Part shown: positions 40,120 through 53,049 of the stretch, one piece after another
Layout: the number at the start of each line of letters is the position of its first letter
Numbering within the stretch: the first letter of the stretch is position 1
NCBI GenBank assembly: GCA_032718475.1
Contig: JAUCBJ010006693.1
Location: 1-53,808, forward strand
DNA length: 53,808 bases
Direction: 5' to 3'
Origin: Nemertoderma westbladi
Lineage: Eukaryota; Xenacoelomorpha; Nemertodermatida; Nemertodermatidae
Translations under genes and position numbers: made by a program
The notes under the pieces: generated by a model
Database searches by the model: none
What the model was told of the DNA's origin: nothing
The model's input: only the letters and a program-made list of their open reading frames with translations

Positions 40120-43100
40120 TTACAGTAAACATAAACGACCAACTGGGCGATTGAGTTGTTGCGTCTCAAAGATGATGCCTGGCTTCTTGAAGTTACGCCG
40201 CATGACGATGAGTTCTACTGAGCGTACTAAACCATCATCTGAAATGTGTGTCTCGATGATACGACCTGTCTGCCACCGTTTACGTGGGAGGTCTGGATCT
40301 ACAATAAGCACCATATCTCCGGCGCTGACGTTTTCTTGCTGCGCAAACCACTTAGTTCGAAGTTGTAGCGTGGGCAGATAATGTTTCTCGAAATGGTCAG
40401 CGAAACGACGGGATAGCAACTGCATAAGTTGCCAAGTTCGACGGCAGTATTCGTCTCCGTCGGCAATCTCCGATCGTGGGAGCATGGCTACGGGTTTCTT
40501 CAGTAGGAAGTGCGCGGGTGTTAGCGCTTCCAGGGAATCGGGACTCGATGAGACTGGCATAAGCGGTCTCTCGTTGAGATAGGCAGCGATTTCCTCCATT
40601 AACGTCCGCAAAAGTTCGTCGGTGAGATACGCGCGGCATGGCACTATAAAGTGAAATGCGGTTTTGACACTTCGAATTAATCTCTCCCAACTTCCTCCCC
40701 ACCAAGGGCCATCGGCAGCGTTGAAGGTCCAGCTAGACGCTGTTATCCTTAGCTGGTCGTCCACCTGTCTTTGGTTCCAGTCCTTCACGTAAGCCTGTAT
40801 CTCGTTGTTGGCACCTATGAAGTTCGTTCCTTTATCCGATCTCATGGTATTACTCGTCCCGAAGCGAGCGATCTGTCGTCGTAAACTTAAGACGAAGCTG
40901 TTGGTAGATAGATCGTTCACCATATCGAGATGGATGGCTCTACAAGTCATGCACACGAAGATGACACACCATCTCTTGACTATAGTCCTCGCACGATATA
41001 CTTCAATAGGGCCAAATAAATCTACACCAGTATTAGTAAAAGGTGGTTCATAGAAGCTTACTCGTTCCCTAGGTAATTCTGCCTCTCGCTGTGTTAAAGG
41101 CCTACTGAATGCTTTCCTACAGGGTATGCAGTTCCTAAGAACTTGGTTCAGAGCTCTACGGGGTTTATCAAAATAATATCGAGTTCGAATTTCGCTAAGA
41201 ATTCGTTCTCTACCAGCATGATAAAGTTTACCGTGAACGTCTACAATCATCTTGATTTGTACTTCAAGATTTCTAATAAGTATGGGGAATTTGGTGTCAA
41301 AGGATAAGGGCGCGTTGGTGAGTCTTCCTCCAACACGTATTAACCCATCTATCATTGTGCTCGAGAATCGATCCCTTAAGCGCATCTGCGGATTTCTCAA
41401 CAACAGGAAGTACTTTTCGGAATCCTCATAGCATTGCAGGAGTCTCAGTATCTGTTTATTTGTTTCTTCATACTCCTGGTGACTAATTTTCTCTTTTAGA
41501 AAACGATCAGATATCTTATATTTGGGTAAATTCTTAATAACATGAACTTGTGCAGATGTCAATGGAGCGTGATCACTAGTGGTCTTCGTCCTGGAGTAGT
41601 GATGATGAAAACATCGTCTTAAATATGTGACGGCTTTACAGAGCCGATTCCAGGAACTGTAATGATGCATTGCTCTCTGCAGCATTGGTGAGATTCCTTG
41701 CGAGACGTCTGGTATTCCAGATTTCCAATCTCTATCTCTAATTTCCACAACAGACTTATTTGTGTTGAGGGATTGTGGATCCGAAACATCATTCCCGGAA
41801 GTATGTAATACCGATAGATCGATAGTCGGTTTAAATAACTTCGATTTACTCGCCCGGGTTTTAGGTTTGACGGTCTCCGCTCCCTTGGCTTGTCTAATCT
41901 CTGCCGTAGTAAGGTGAGGAGGCCATTCATCCTCTTCCTTGCTCAGGAAGTCGGGTCCACACAACCAATCTGGAGTATCTACCAGTTCCTGTGGAGTTGC
42001 TCCCCTGGAGGCGATATCAGCTGGATTAATCGTACCAGGGCAATGTCTCCATTGATCTATCTTTGTGCGACTAAGAATAATAGCTACTCGGTTAGTAACA
42101 AAAACGCTAAACTGACAGACTTCATTGGTTAGATACTCCAACACGAGTAAAGCGTCGGTCCAATAAACCGTTTTCTCCAGTGGATAGTCGATTTGTTCCG
42201 TTACGTTCCGGCCGATGGCTGTAGCGTATAAAGCCGCCTTTAACTCCGCTCGAGGAACCTTTAACTTGTTGTTAATCAATGCCTTAGAGGTAACCAAGGC
42301 GACCTTGATTCCATCCGGAGTTTCGACTCGCAGATATGCTACTATACCTATTCCCATGTCGCTGGCGTCTCCAAACACATGGAGTTGATAGGAATACGTA
42401 GGAAGAACATGGCCAAAATATGCACGGGAAATTATAAAGTTCTCGATGGCAGGTAGAGAATCTTCCCATTTCATCCATTTCTTCAACAATTCTCCCTTAA
42501 GCGGATCGTCCCATGAGTGGTTTTCAAGCCACATCTGTTGTACTAAACTCCGAGCAATCAATATAACTGGGCTAATAAATCCCAATGGGTCGAAATAAGT
42601 GCTCAGGATACTTAAACAAATCCGTTTGGTCCGAACTGGATTATCTCGCTGTTTCAACTGAAAAAACAGGATGTCTCTTTCAGTGTCCCACTTCAAGCCT
42701 AGCGTCTTGGTTTCAGGAAGATTGTCCTTTATTAAGTCTAGGTCTTTCGCTCCGCGATCCTCTACCGGTATGGCTTCCAGAAACTCACGGGAGTTGCTAG
42801 TGAATTTCGTCAGTCGAAATCCACCTCTTTTCAAACACTCTACCGTTCCTTTCGCGACAGCTATGGCTTCTTCTACTGATGGAAGGGACCTTAAATTGTC
42901 GTCCATGTATATATTGCGTTTTATGTTGTCTATCACTTCTTTGGAGAAGGAGTCTCGGTTGTCATTCGCAGTGGTTCGCACCACGGAGCAGGCGTTGGAA
43001 GGGCTTGATATGATCCCAAAAGCCTGGATGGTCATCCAGTACTCTACCGGTTTCTGGTTGAGGTCTCCTTCAGGCCACCACAGAAATCTCAGGCTGTCTC

Positions 43101-46100
43101 TATCTCTATCCAGCGCCTTGACTTGTAAGAACATTCCTTCGATATCAGAGGCGAACGCGATGGAATATTGTCTTAATCTTAATAGTATTCCCAACAAAGA
43201 TTGGAGTAAGTTGGGTCCTGGTAACAACTCGGAATTGAGGGATTGGCCCATATATAGAGCAGAGCCATCAAATACGACTCGTACTTCATGGGGTTTACCG
43301 GGTTTGGGAACGTAATGATGTGTTAAATAATACGTTCTCTCAGTCACTGGTGTTCCTTCCGGTACTCTCTCCGCGTATCCCTTTGTGATAAATTTCTTCA
43401 GCTGAGTTTGGTACATTTCTTTCGCTGAAGCGTTAGCTGTAAGGCGTCGATATAATTGAGCGATTCTTTTCTCTGCCAAGGGTCTGTTATTTATAAACCT
43501 AGGTTCTCGTTTTCGAAATGGTAGGCTGATTTCATACCTACCTTGGTCCTTTAAAAAACGTGTAGTTGTTTCCTGGATTTGCTTGGCTCTTTCTTCTTCT
43601 ATCGATAGAGCCTTATCATATGAATTGGGCTCTACCAGTTCCTGAGTAAAGAATCGTACAGCTAGTTCGTCCCGAGTTCTAGCGTTGTAGCGCTCTATCT
43701 CATCGTTTAGTTCGTCATTGTAAGCGATGGGTTCCGATGGGTGAATCAGTTGACATAGGTTCACCTGACTTTTCCAAGTTTGGTTTTCTGTAAGTAGGTC
43801 GATTGTGTTCTCTTCATCGAAGAGTTGGTAGATGTCGTCATTATCTGAGGAGTATGGTGTTCCCTCAGTTAGTTCGTCCACCTCACTGCTCTCCACTTCC
43901 CAATCGTGTACTTGGTATGTGTGTTCTTGTGGCATTCTCTCTTCGAGAGTCCTGCGGGAAGGGCCAGTAAAGTACCAACCTACTCTAGTTCTTACTGCAT
44001 AGGTTTGCAGTGGCTGTGGTTGAGCAGGCCGTTTCTCCAATGTTTCGAGCGCCTCATGCGCGTTCTGGCCGATGAGGATTTGCACTCCAGGATAATCTGT
44101 CTGGAATCGAGGTATCTCAAGATGTTGGATGCTCTCATCCTCGTCCCAATTATAAAGGTCTGCTTGAGTAGTAGCGAAGTTCTTTATAGCCACCATTTTT
44201 ACCGACCTTATACCTTGTGTTCCTAACTTATCCTGGGGGGTGGACAACACACCTACATAGTAATCTGCCGTTAAGGTAGATTTCCAAACCTGCATAATTC
44301 CTGACATATTCAATTTAGTCCGGAATTTGGGTTGTCCAGCAAAGATATCTTCGGCTAGTTCTTGATCGATGAATGTTCCTGTGCTGCCAGAGTCAAGGAG
44401 GGCGTTCACTATGTAACTTTTATTAAGACCGTGAACTCTTACTTGCACTACAGGAAATTCTCTGATTCCTACGTTGGAAGTTGGAGCTTTCCAAGATGGT
44501 TGTTTGGCAAAAGTGGTTGGGGGAAACTCATTGTTGGTATCCTTTTCATAAGTAAGTGCTCGATACACTGCGGTATTGATTAGATAACAGGATTCGTTGG
44601 CGTCGGAGAATTCGTCAGTATAGAATCCTTCCATCTCAGACTCCTGATCAGTGTCGTTTACATCACTGAATTGGACATGTAGTTCGGGCTCACTTACCTG
44701 ACTCTGTTTGTCTCGTTCGAACTCACTGTGTAACAAGATGTGATGTTTCGCGCCACACTTTGCACACTTTATGTCGGAGTAACAGGTTCGCCGTTGGTGT
44801 CCTGGTCTGAGGCAATTATAGCATAACCGCTTGTCCCACACAACTGTACGTCTGTCTACAAGGGATTTCTTTAGAAATTCAGCACACGCACTCAAACGGT
44901 GGGTCCCGTCGCACAGCGCACAGTTAGGTTTTATGTTACTTACCTTACCTTGGGTAACTTGATGCACTCTCGTTTTTTCTTCGGGTTTTCTTCGGTGCAT
45001 TCTGTTAGGAGACTGAGGGGGGGTCTTGGCAACCTGTTCTCTCCTATCATTGTTTCGAGCCTTATATTTACTTACATCTTTTGGGGTTTTGTCAACGTAG
45101 TAAGAGCGGTCAGTATCTTTCCCGCTGTCCTCTTCTTGAGAAACTTGGCTTTCGCCGTCGTCAGTGTAACACACCGGTGTTATTCTTCTCCTAGAAGCGG
45201 GTTTCTCACTTACCTTATTTTCCGATGTTTTCTCTCTGGACTGCTTGATGAGTTGTAGTTTTACCTCACCATCCAAGAAGGACATGAGATCAGCCATGGT
45301 GGGACTTCGTCGTTGTTGTTCATTCATGTACAACACTTTCTTGTCCCAGCGTGTACACACTCCACCCTTTGGTAAAGTAGAGACTACGGCTCCAATAACC
45401 ATTGAACTCTGATATTCATGAGACTTACCTAACCAGTCCAATTGTCTACAGATCTCCTGAATTTCATCGGAAAACTCTATAATCCCGCTACTAAGGAAGT
45501 GTCGGGGGGCTACTAATTTTGCATACAAATACTTAGCTATGTTATCCTTGTTACCATACCTGATGTTTAATGTATCCCATACTTGTCTTAATCCTTCTGG
45601 ATGTCCAATAAACTTTAACGCCATTAACCTGGGAGGTCCTTCCAAGCACTTGATGAGGAACCTAAGTTTCTCTCCGTTAGATAGTACAGAGTTTTGTATA
45701 CTATCTTTGTAATATTCGTTGAAAGGTAACCATTTCATCTCATCTCCATTGAATTTGACGATCTCTCCCACTTTGACCGCTTGGCGGGCTTCTGTACTAG
45801 CCATCTGCCGCGTAAAGCTTTCTTGGGCCATCGTGTTATTTAATATCGAATTATCGGTATATAAATTTCTCGGATCATTATCAGGTCTATAGGGAATATC
45901 ATTAATAACAGGTCTATAATCACCCTTAATAGGGTTTGCTATAGGAGTTTCAACTTCACTAGCAGTATAGATGCGTGTAGGCTCCACACCTTGCGCATGT
46001 AATACTTCAGACCTAACAGGTTGACACAATGTTACAGGGGGTATTGGTATTCCCTTTTGTATATTGACTAATTTGTCGCGTTCTAGCGCGATACTTTGCT

Positions 46101-48153
46101 GCACTTCTTGCAATTCGGCCCTACTTTCCCTTACTGTTCCCTTAAGCTGGTGGACAGTCTCCTGCATCTGTCCGAGCAGGAGATTCATCCCCCGCCGTCC
46201 CTCCTCTACCCACTCAACCGCCGAAGCGGGAGTCGCCAACATTGTAGCGGGCTGACGTGGGACGACGGGAGACAAATCTTTGATTTCTCTCTCAGCTTCC
46301 AGGACAGGAATATTCTCATGGACTGTTCTACCGGGTACAGGCAGTGTAGTACTGTGTAAAGGGAACTTAGAGTTAAGCTCTGGAAGTACAGGGGTCTCTA
46401 GCACAGGTGTGACTTTGGGAACAACAGGCCTAATTATTTCAGGCTCATCAACTATAGTGGGGAGTCTTTTGACCTTAATAATTTGGTCTGTAGGTTCTAT
46501 ACTACTTAAGTCTGTGCTAGCTAGTTGTCTTCTAACAGCTGGGGGCAAATCAGGCAATTTGTGACGGTAAGATGTTTTTCTACGCCTACTTAGACGAGAT
46601 CTATTTCCTCCGCCTTCAGGATCGGTGGTTTCGCTTTCCTCCGATGACGTATATCCCTGGCGTTTGGGAGTAGATTTTCTCATCATCTGCATGTGACTAG
46701 CAGTTAACTGTTTATTTATGTTGTCTTGCGTCTCTTGCAGATTTTCCAACTCCAGTTGGGCAGTCTCCTCAGAGGCTCTCCGTTCTGCTTCTGCCACTGC
46801 CTTTGCTGCTGCCACAGTCGCTTTTCTTTCTGCTTCGGCTTCTGCCGCCGCTGCCTTTCTTTCTGCTTCTGCCGCCGCTGTTACTCTTTCTGCTGCTGCT
46901 TCTGCCGCCGCTGTTACTGCAGCTGCCTTTCTTTCTGCTTCCACTTCGGCCATTGCCGCTGTTACTGCAGCTGCCTTTCGGTCCTCTATCCGTTTTTTCT
47001 TTACTAGTTCTTCTTGGACTCTAGTGAGGCGTAGTTTCTCATCAAACTCAGCTTGGTTAGCAGCTAACATTTCAGCATCGATTGAATCTAACACACGCTG
47101 AGTTCCTTCACTATTGGGGGAAAGTCCAGACAGCCGTCTCCTCAACTCTTCGTCTCCTAGGAATCGCTGATAGTCGGACAGATAAATGTCGATGGCGTCT
47201 CTCGTTCGTGGTTTCTCTGAGGTCTCTTCGCCTTCCACTTGAGAAAGGGTGGCATCGGTTGGTTCTTCATGAGTTAGTCTCTCAGACAGCTGGGATTTCC
47301 ACTGGTCTGTTTCTTGTACTTGGAGACCTACCCGCTGGAACCAAGTTTTGACAGCAACCTGCAGCGACGTGTCCTGTCTTCTTTTGGAAGTTTCCTCAAA
47401 AGCCGATAGGATTAGTCGAATGCGTAGGGTTCTTTCGCGTACTTGATATAGCAGTTCTTCCTGCTCTTGAGGTCCTTGGGGTTGTCAAAACAGTTGTTCT
47501 TCTAATCTCTCTAAGGAGCCGAAGAATCCCTGCACATATCCTGCTGCCGACCTCTTCCAAACAGCTGGATCCATCGTATCTTTAGCCACTCCCATCCTGT
47601 GTATATCTTCCCAAGTAGCCTCGGACAGATCTAACGGGAGTCCGGGTCCGGGAAAGTTCCATTGTGACTCGACAATAGACATCAATTCTTCCCTGGCGTA
47701 TCCCGCATAATCATCTTGGGTCGCTCGCTTATTTCTCGCCCAATCTGCTTGATGTTCCTCCACCGCAATCAATATAGTTGTTAGCACTGCGGCAGGAAGG
47801 GTGAGAAGGGGGTCCGAGTAGGCTTTAGTCGTCATCTGCAATCCGCGTTCGGGGGTCAGTTCGACAGTATCCGAACTACTGGAGCTGTCTGATCGCTGGG
47901 AACAAGTTTCTTGACTAGGCTGTTGCTGCTGTGGGACAGCTGCTTCCTGGTTCCGTTTGACTTGGGCCCGAGTGCCGATGATAGACCTACGGTGTTGGAT
48001 TAGCTTAGGGTCCGATATCACTACTGGAGGGATGACTTTTCTTTCAGTAGGAGGTGAGCTGAACTCCTTTCTTAATCGCTCCACACTCCTATCTGTGTCA
48101 CAGATGGTTGTATCGATTAGACTGTCTGACAGGTTTTGCTGAGTGTCAGACAT
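40120..48153 (-). CDS. BEL/Pao Gag-Pol polyprotein, copy 2, one in-frame TGA
   Basis: One frame of 2,677 codons runs from ATG 48153 to TAA 40122-40120, broken only by TGA at 47487-47485. Domains in order: variable N-terminus; Ala/Glu coiled coil (about 46990-46760); DUF1759-type gag core (about 45770-45290); zinc knuckle CYNC...GH...C (44823-44782); aspartic protease DSG (44394); RT with SDIEG (Asp at 43146) and YMDD (42909-42898); RNase H with GDAS (42369), RAEL (42246) and TDA (42156); integrase HHCC zinc site (41235-41119) and catalytic Asp 41022, Asp 40836, Glu 40686; then a DUF5641-type tail. All catalytic residues I know are present. The order PR-RT-RH-IN and the YMDD/DUF set are typical of BEL/Pao (family knowledge). 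The TGA lies inside gag, so it is probably a mutation rather than a readthrough site. Confidence 0.93.
47239..47487 (-). other. Open segment after the in-frame TGA in gag, copy 2
   Basis: After the stop (EEQLF-TGA-QPQGPQEQEE) the same frame stays open for 82 codons with a WFQRVGLQVQETDQWK segment until it meets the long ORF. Copy 1 lacks this part altogether, so it cannot tell whether the stop is ancestral. Confidence 0.75.
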
Positions 48154-50067
48154 GTTTAGCTATACAGTTGAATGCCTACTGCTATAGTTACAGTTAAAGC
48201 AAGTCTAGTAATTCAGTATGACCGTTGGCCTAGTACCGGTAATTTATTGCAGTATATTAGAATACCGGTATGTACTTATAATTTATATATAAGTATTGTA
48301 AACTAGGTTTGTCACAGAGTACCGGTATATAAATTTAGCACAAATATATATAAATATATAATAGGCCTATCGTGAATACCGGTATACAGCTTACACTTAT
48401 AGTATATATAAGTATAATTATGAACTAGAATTATTACAGAATACCGGTATGATTTCAGCTCGAATTTATAGAATAAATATAATAAGCCTATGGTAAATAC
48501 CGGTATGTCAATTATTTTTATAATAATTGAATTTCTGAATATTTAGGGTTACTTGGTTACTTTAACTTACTTTATTACCGTTATTTAAGCAGTAGTCCAA
48601 CTGATTTTGAGACCTAGTTGTTGTATGGCAGGCCTACTATTTATAAATCGTTTGAGTTGATTTATAATGGATATATACCCGTTTAAAATGGGTTTTTTCG
48701 ATATTTGAAATAAATGTTATTATTTCTGGGGGGTCACTACACAGAAGCTGTGCGCTCTCAGTGAAGTGCTATTTATTGGACACTAAAACAGATAATTCTA
48801 ATTTACCTAAGTTACTTAATACTACAAATTACTTACGATACGGGTGAGATTAAATCTCTAATTAAAAACAACAAAAATATTACGTACGAATTTTTAGGGT
48901 AATTTTACAGGAAGTCTACAAACCAGTCTAACAAAGGGTTAGAATTCGGTTTATTACAACGGACAGGGTACTACGGTATTTGAAAATAATAAGTAGTAGT
49001 AAATATATTGCACTGTCCAGATAGGAAAATACCACCGCCTGACGACCTATAACCGTATCGCTATAGGTACTACGTTATGTATCACGGAGTGTTCCTACCT
49101 AGAAGTTAATTACCGCGGACTACCAGATCCAGCGTGCCTATTAACCACTTTACAACACAAATATACTGCCTACACACTAATTACCTCGGAAAGCACTGTA
49201 CACTAAACCCTAAATTAGGTACAAGTACTGGTACAACAAATAATCAGTAGTTAAATATACTTGAACAGTTAAAAGAACCACGGCATCTGCTGGAGTGACC
49301 AGAGCACAAAGTCACCAGTCTTGTCCTACGCCAAGCAGCCCGTGTAGTACCGGGGTTAATTTAACTATAACGGTATGTATAACAAACACAATTACTGTAG
49401 GAATAAACTTGGGGACATGAATGTTGCGAATAATCGCATAAACTCTGAATAATAAATATTACGCTACCCGTACAGGATACTCAAACAAAATACAGACCAA
49501 ATGCTGGCAGACTACCACCAAGCCTAAATAAACTACTGTATGTGCAGATTCCAAAACGGTTAGTTAGTATGCGTTCTAACACGGTAGCACGACTTATTCT
49601 TTAAGAGGGGATTGACCTTACAGTTATGACTGCCCCAACTTACTAACTGGCACTTTATCAGACAAACTCTACACAAGCAGCAATCTCTTCAGACCTAATA
49701 ATAGCTAGACAACAATCCAGCCTACAAAATATCTGAGTAATAACTATTACGGTATCTGAACAGACCACACAAACAAACACAAGCCAAAACGCTGGCAGAA
49801 TACTGTCAAGCCTAAATAAACTACAGTATGTGCAGATTCCAAAATGGTTAGTTAGTATGCGTTCTAACACGGTAGTACGACTTATTCTTTAAGAGGGGAT
49901 TGACCTTACAGCTATGGCTGCCCCAACTTACTAACTGGCACTCTATCGGACAAACTCTACACACACAGTAATCTCTCCAAACCCAACAACAATCCGACAA
50001 CAGTCCGGCCTACAATTATCTGAACAATCTGAGCAGACTTACACGTCTTCAGCTCAATATTAACTTA
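48154..50067 (-). other. Leader of BEL copy 2, truncated
   Basis: It aligns with 31443-33370 of copy 1. It has the same spaced TACCGGTA palindromes (about 48235-48500) and the same long duplication, here with a 288-base period (about 49500-49690 and 49790-49980). The alignment stops at AACTTA (50067). No ORF is supported, although a weak frame at 49658-49870 exists. Confidence 0.75.
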
Positions 50068-53047
50068 CATCCCGGGTTGAGATTCTTAGTATATTTCCTA
50101 ATTTCTAAACAAGTCTGCTTAGAAAGGCTTAGAACGCTTAGCAACGCTGGTGCAAAGGGTGAGTAAAGTACTTAACAAATTTTCCAATTTCATAAAAAGG
50201 ACATTGCAAGTTTATAATGTTTAGCAAGTTGTTGCTATGTGACTGACAAGTATTACAGGATATATAAACATGCTTTATATGTAACCGATGATATATGCAA
50301 GCACTTTGCAAGTGTAATGAACTAATAACATGCGCATTACAAATCTAGCATATATCTGTAACCTATATATTCCTGGCACTAGTTCGAACCTGCGTCGCAA
50401 ATTTTTTTAAGTAATAATTATTTTTGAAAAATAAATGTTGTGGGAAGAGTGGCGGTTAGCTTTCGAATGAAAGTAAATGATGACCCCCCCCCCCCCCCCC
50501 CCCCCCCCCTCTGAGACAAGAGAAACCTCACACGGAACATCATAGTGAGTGATGTACTGTATGCTATGCACTTGTGTTTGGTTTGATACTCTTTGTTGCA
50601 ACCCCCCCCCCCCCCTCCCCCATGACATATGTAAACAAATTAATACAGAGACTCAATGTTTTTAATATAAACAACATATAAACAAACATATTATTACTGT
50701 ACGTTACATAGATATATACACATCAGATATAAACGCGCAAATACTGTAGGTCTACACTAAAACACAGTTACGTCGGAAAAATTTATCCAAAAAGTTCAGA
50801 AATGGTATTCCTCATTTCTGTTTATGCAATAAAACTATTTAATTCAAATTTGTATTCTTATCAAGCGCTACAGTAGATTACGATTTGAGTACGAAATAAA
50901 ATAGAAAATTTATCACCCGTCATATAAAGTTACCAATAACATCATCATATTATATTATAACTATATGGATTGCAGCAATTGTATTTTGAACATTAGGGTT
51001 AACTTTTCCCAACGAAAATAGTGGTCCAATGAATAAATTAAAATTAGAAATACATACACAGAAACATTAAAAATGATTTTAGACATGTTCAAAATCATTA
51101 ATACAAGAAATTCCAAATAATGAAGTGCTACAGCTACCATTCATAGTACTGCTATTGTAATACGATATAGATATAAGGTTATTATTGAGTTTAGATGCAG
51201 GATAACTAGCGGTTCATTGTGGTGGTCCAGTTGAATTTTAGGGCATTTTTTTTACAATTTCGTTACCGGTACTACCCGGTGTCTGTGAGAAAAGACGGTT
51301 TCCTTGGGAAAATGTCTGGAAAACACAGAATAAAAAATCAGGGAAAATATTTTTAAAGTAGGCCTACTTTTTTATCTTCATTTTGTTATTTTTTATTGGG
51401 AGCTGCCGCTCCCAAACCCCAGACCCCCGTTTAGTACAATGAAACGGCTTTAACAATAATATAATATAAAGCAAAATTACAATTAATATTATACTCTGAG
51501 AGTTTTACAAGAACCTACAGTAACTATAATGCCAAATAGATAACACAGATACAAATAAGAGAAAGCACAACACATTACATAGTTTACAGATTCAGTTTAC
51601 AGCGTCAGACGAGTGGAGTGATCTGCAATCCAGCTCCATCCTCCGTACCCAGACCACTGTGCCACTTTAGCCTCGACTCCCTGATGCAATGAGAAGCCCC
51701 TCGAACTATGGCGAACTGCACACGGCGGCGAACCCACTCCATGACGGTGCTATAAGGTCTGTCCCAGTTGTGGTGTAACCTATCAGCGAAGATACTCGGG
51801 AGCTTGTTGGCATGCGGTGCCAGAACTCCATTCTACGGAGAGACAAGAGACTACGAAGGGTGCAAAAGTCCGCTCTCCTCTGTCTCGCTGGTTCCACATA
51901 TAGTGCGGTTTTAGCGTCCTCCACAGATTCTAGGACCCTCATCGGGGGGCGTCCCGCATATGGCTCGGCGTCAAGGTTTACGACCCTGATATCTAACAAC
52001 GCCTGAGTCTGCCGGTTGAATGCCCCCGAACTCATACATCACACCAAGTCCTGCCTCTCCACTTAATCCAGGCTGGTCTCTGACTATGGGTTCCGACTGT
52101 CACGTTTCGTGGTCCAAATGCTAGAGAGGCCAGATCACCAACAACATCACGGAGTTCAATATATGTCTTTGGATTATGAGGCCTTTTTTAAATTCCAATT
52201 CTTCCAAAGTCAATTGTTATTAATCAAATTTCACTAACATTCAAATAATTTGAATTTTAATTGTATCAATTAGGCATTAATTCAATTAAATTGTCAATTA
52301 GCAACAATCGGACAATTAGGCAAACCATAAATATTTCATTAACGATATAAACAGTACAAACAAAACAAATAAACAATAAACAAAACAAGTATACAACAGG
52401 CACTAAACAATTAAAGATTACAAAACTCTATAAAGAATAACAAAATTAAAGAGTACAAAATACAATAAACAATTGAATTGAAGTAAACAAACAGCAATAA
52501 AACTACCAGTATAAATTAAAGTAATAAAACCTTATACACTATTTATTAAAGTAAGCAAAACTCATTAAGCAATTAAACGTAAATAAAGAAAACTCAATAA
52601 ACGCAACTCTGCAGTAGGCCTACTGACCACAAAATGACTGAATGAGTCATTTATTGGCGGTGGATCATGTGACTGATTTATAATTGCAATGCGTGTCAAG
52701 CACCACTAAAGTTCTTATTAAATTTTTGTCAAGTTATAAAGTCAACGAAAGTATGTTCTAGGTATACAAAATTTGTTAAAAATTTGCTAAGTACATTGCA
52801 TGATTATAAAGTCATCGAAATTATATTCTAGGTATACAAAATTTGTTAAGAATTTGGTAAGTGCATTGCATGATAAGTGCCCACCCAAATATTTCTTAAA
52901 ATCTATACTGTACTTGGCAAGTATTTTTTAATTCCTTAACAAATAATGCAAAATGTGGTAATTGTAAAAATTTAGTAAAATTATCATGCCAGTACCTTGC
53001 CATTAGGTAGTACTTTACTAATATGATACGATTCTCAACCCGGGATG
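50068..53047. mobile_element. DNA element of 2,980 bp with 15-bp inverted ends and TA duplication
   Basis: CATCCCGGGTTGAGA at 50068-50082 is repeated exactly inverted at 53033-53047, flanked by TA on both sides (50066-50067 and 53048-53049). TA targets are typical of Tc1/mariner-like elements (family knowledge), but no transposase is seen. Inside are C-runs at about 50484-50509 and 50601-50619, a GGGAGCTGCCGCTCCC palindrome near 51399, a LINE-like remnant near 51.6-52.0 kb, and a 72-bp tandem duplication near 52735-52875 (GTTCTAGGTATACAAAATTTG or variant). It may be a composite. Confidence 0.6.
51600..52040 (+). pseudogene. Possible LINE C-terminal remnant
   Basis: The plus frame has KRLRRVQKSALLCLAG followed by RTLIGGRPAYG near 51850-51970. 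This resembles the segment after the RT domain in several LINE lineages. The minus strand is also open (51706-52035), so the strand is not sure. The sequence is GC-richer than its surroundings. It is short and broken. Confidence 0.3.
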
Positions 53048-53049
53048 TA

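Larger units (their letters stand above)
35590..50067 (-). mobile_element. BEL/Pao LTR retrotransposon, copy 2 (complete pol, no 5' LTR)
   Basis: This is the more complete copy of the same family. Order on the minus strand: leader (from 50067), gag-protease-RT-RNase H-integrase (48153-40120), non-coding block, ORF3a/b, purine tract and 3' LTR (36870-35590). At 50067 the leader stops about 340 bases before the LTR would begin. A DNA element with inverted ends lies at that point, and leader sequence does not resume after it. An undamaged element of this family would be about 16 kb, large for BEL/Pao. Confidence 0.88.

Noticed and set aside
46718-47101. Plus-strand Ala/Ser- and Leu/Pro-rich ORFs inside gag
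   Set aside because: Shadows of the alanine-rich coiled coil of Gag on the minus strand.
50375-50400. Minus-strand GGTTCGAACTAGTGCC as a tRNA B box
   Set aside because: No A box, acceptor stem or anticodon arm upstream; at best a decayed SINE tail.
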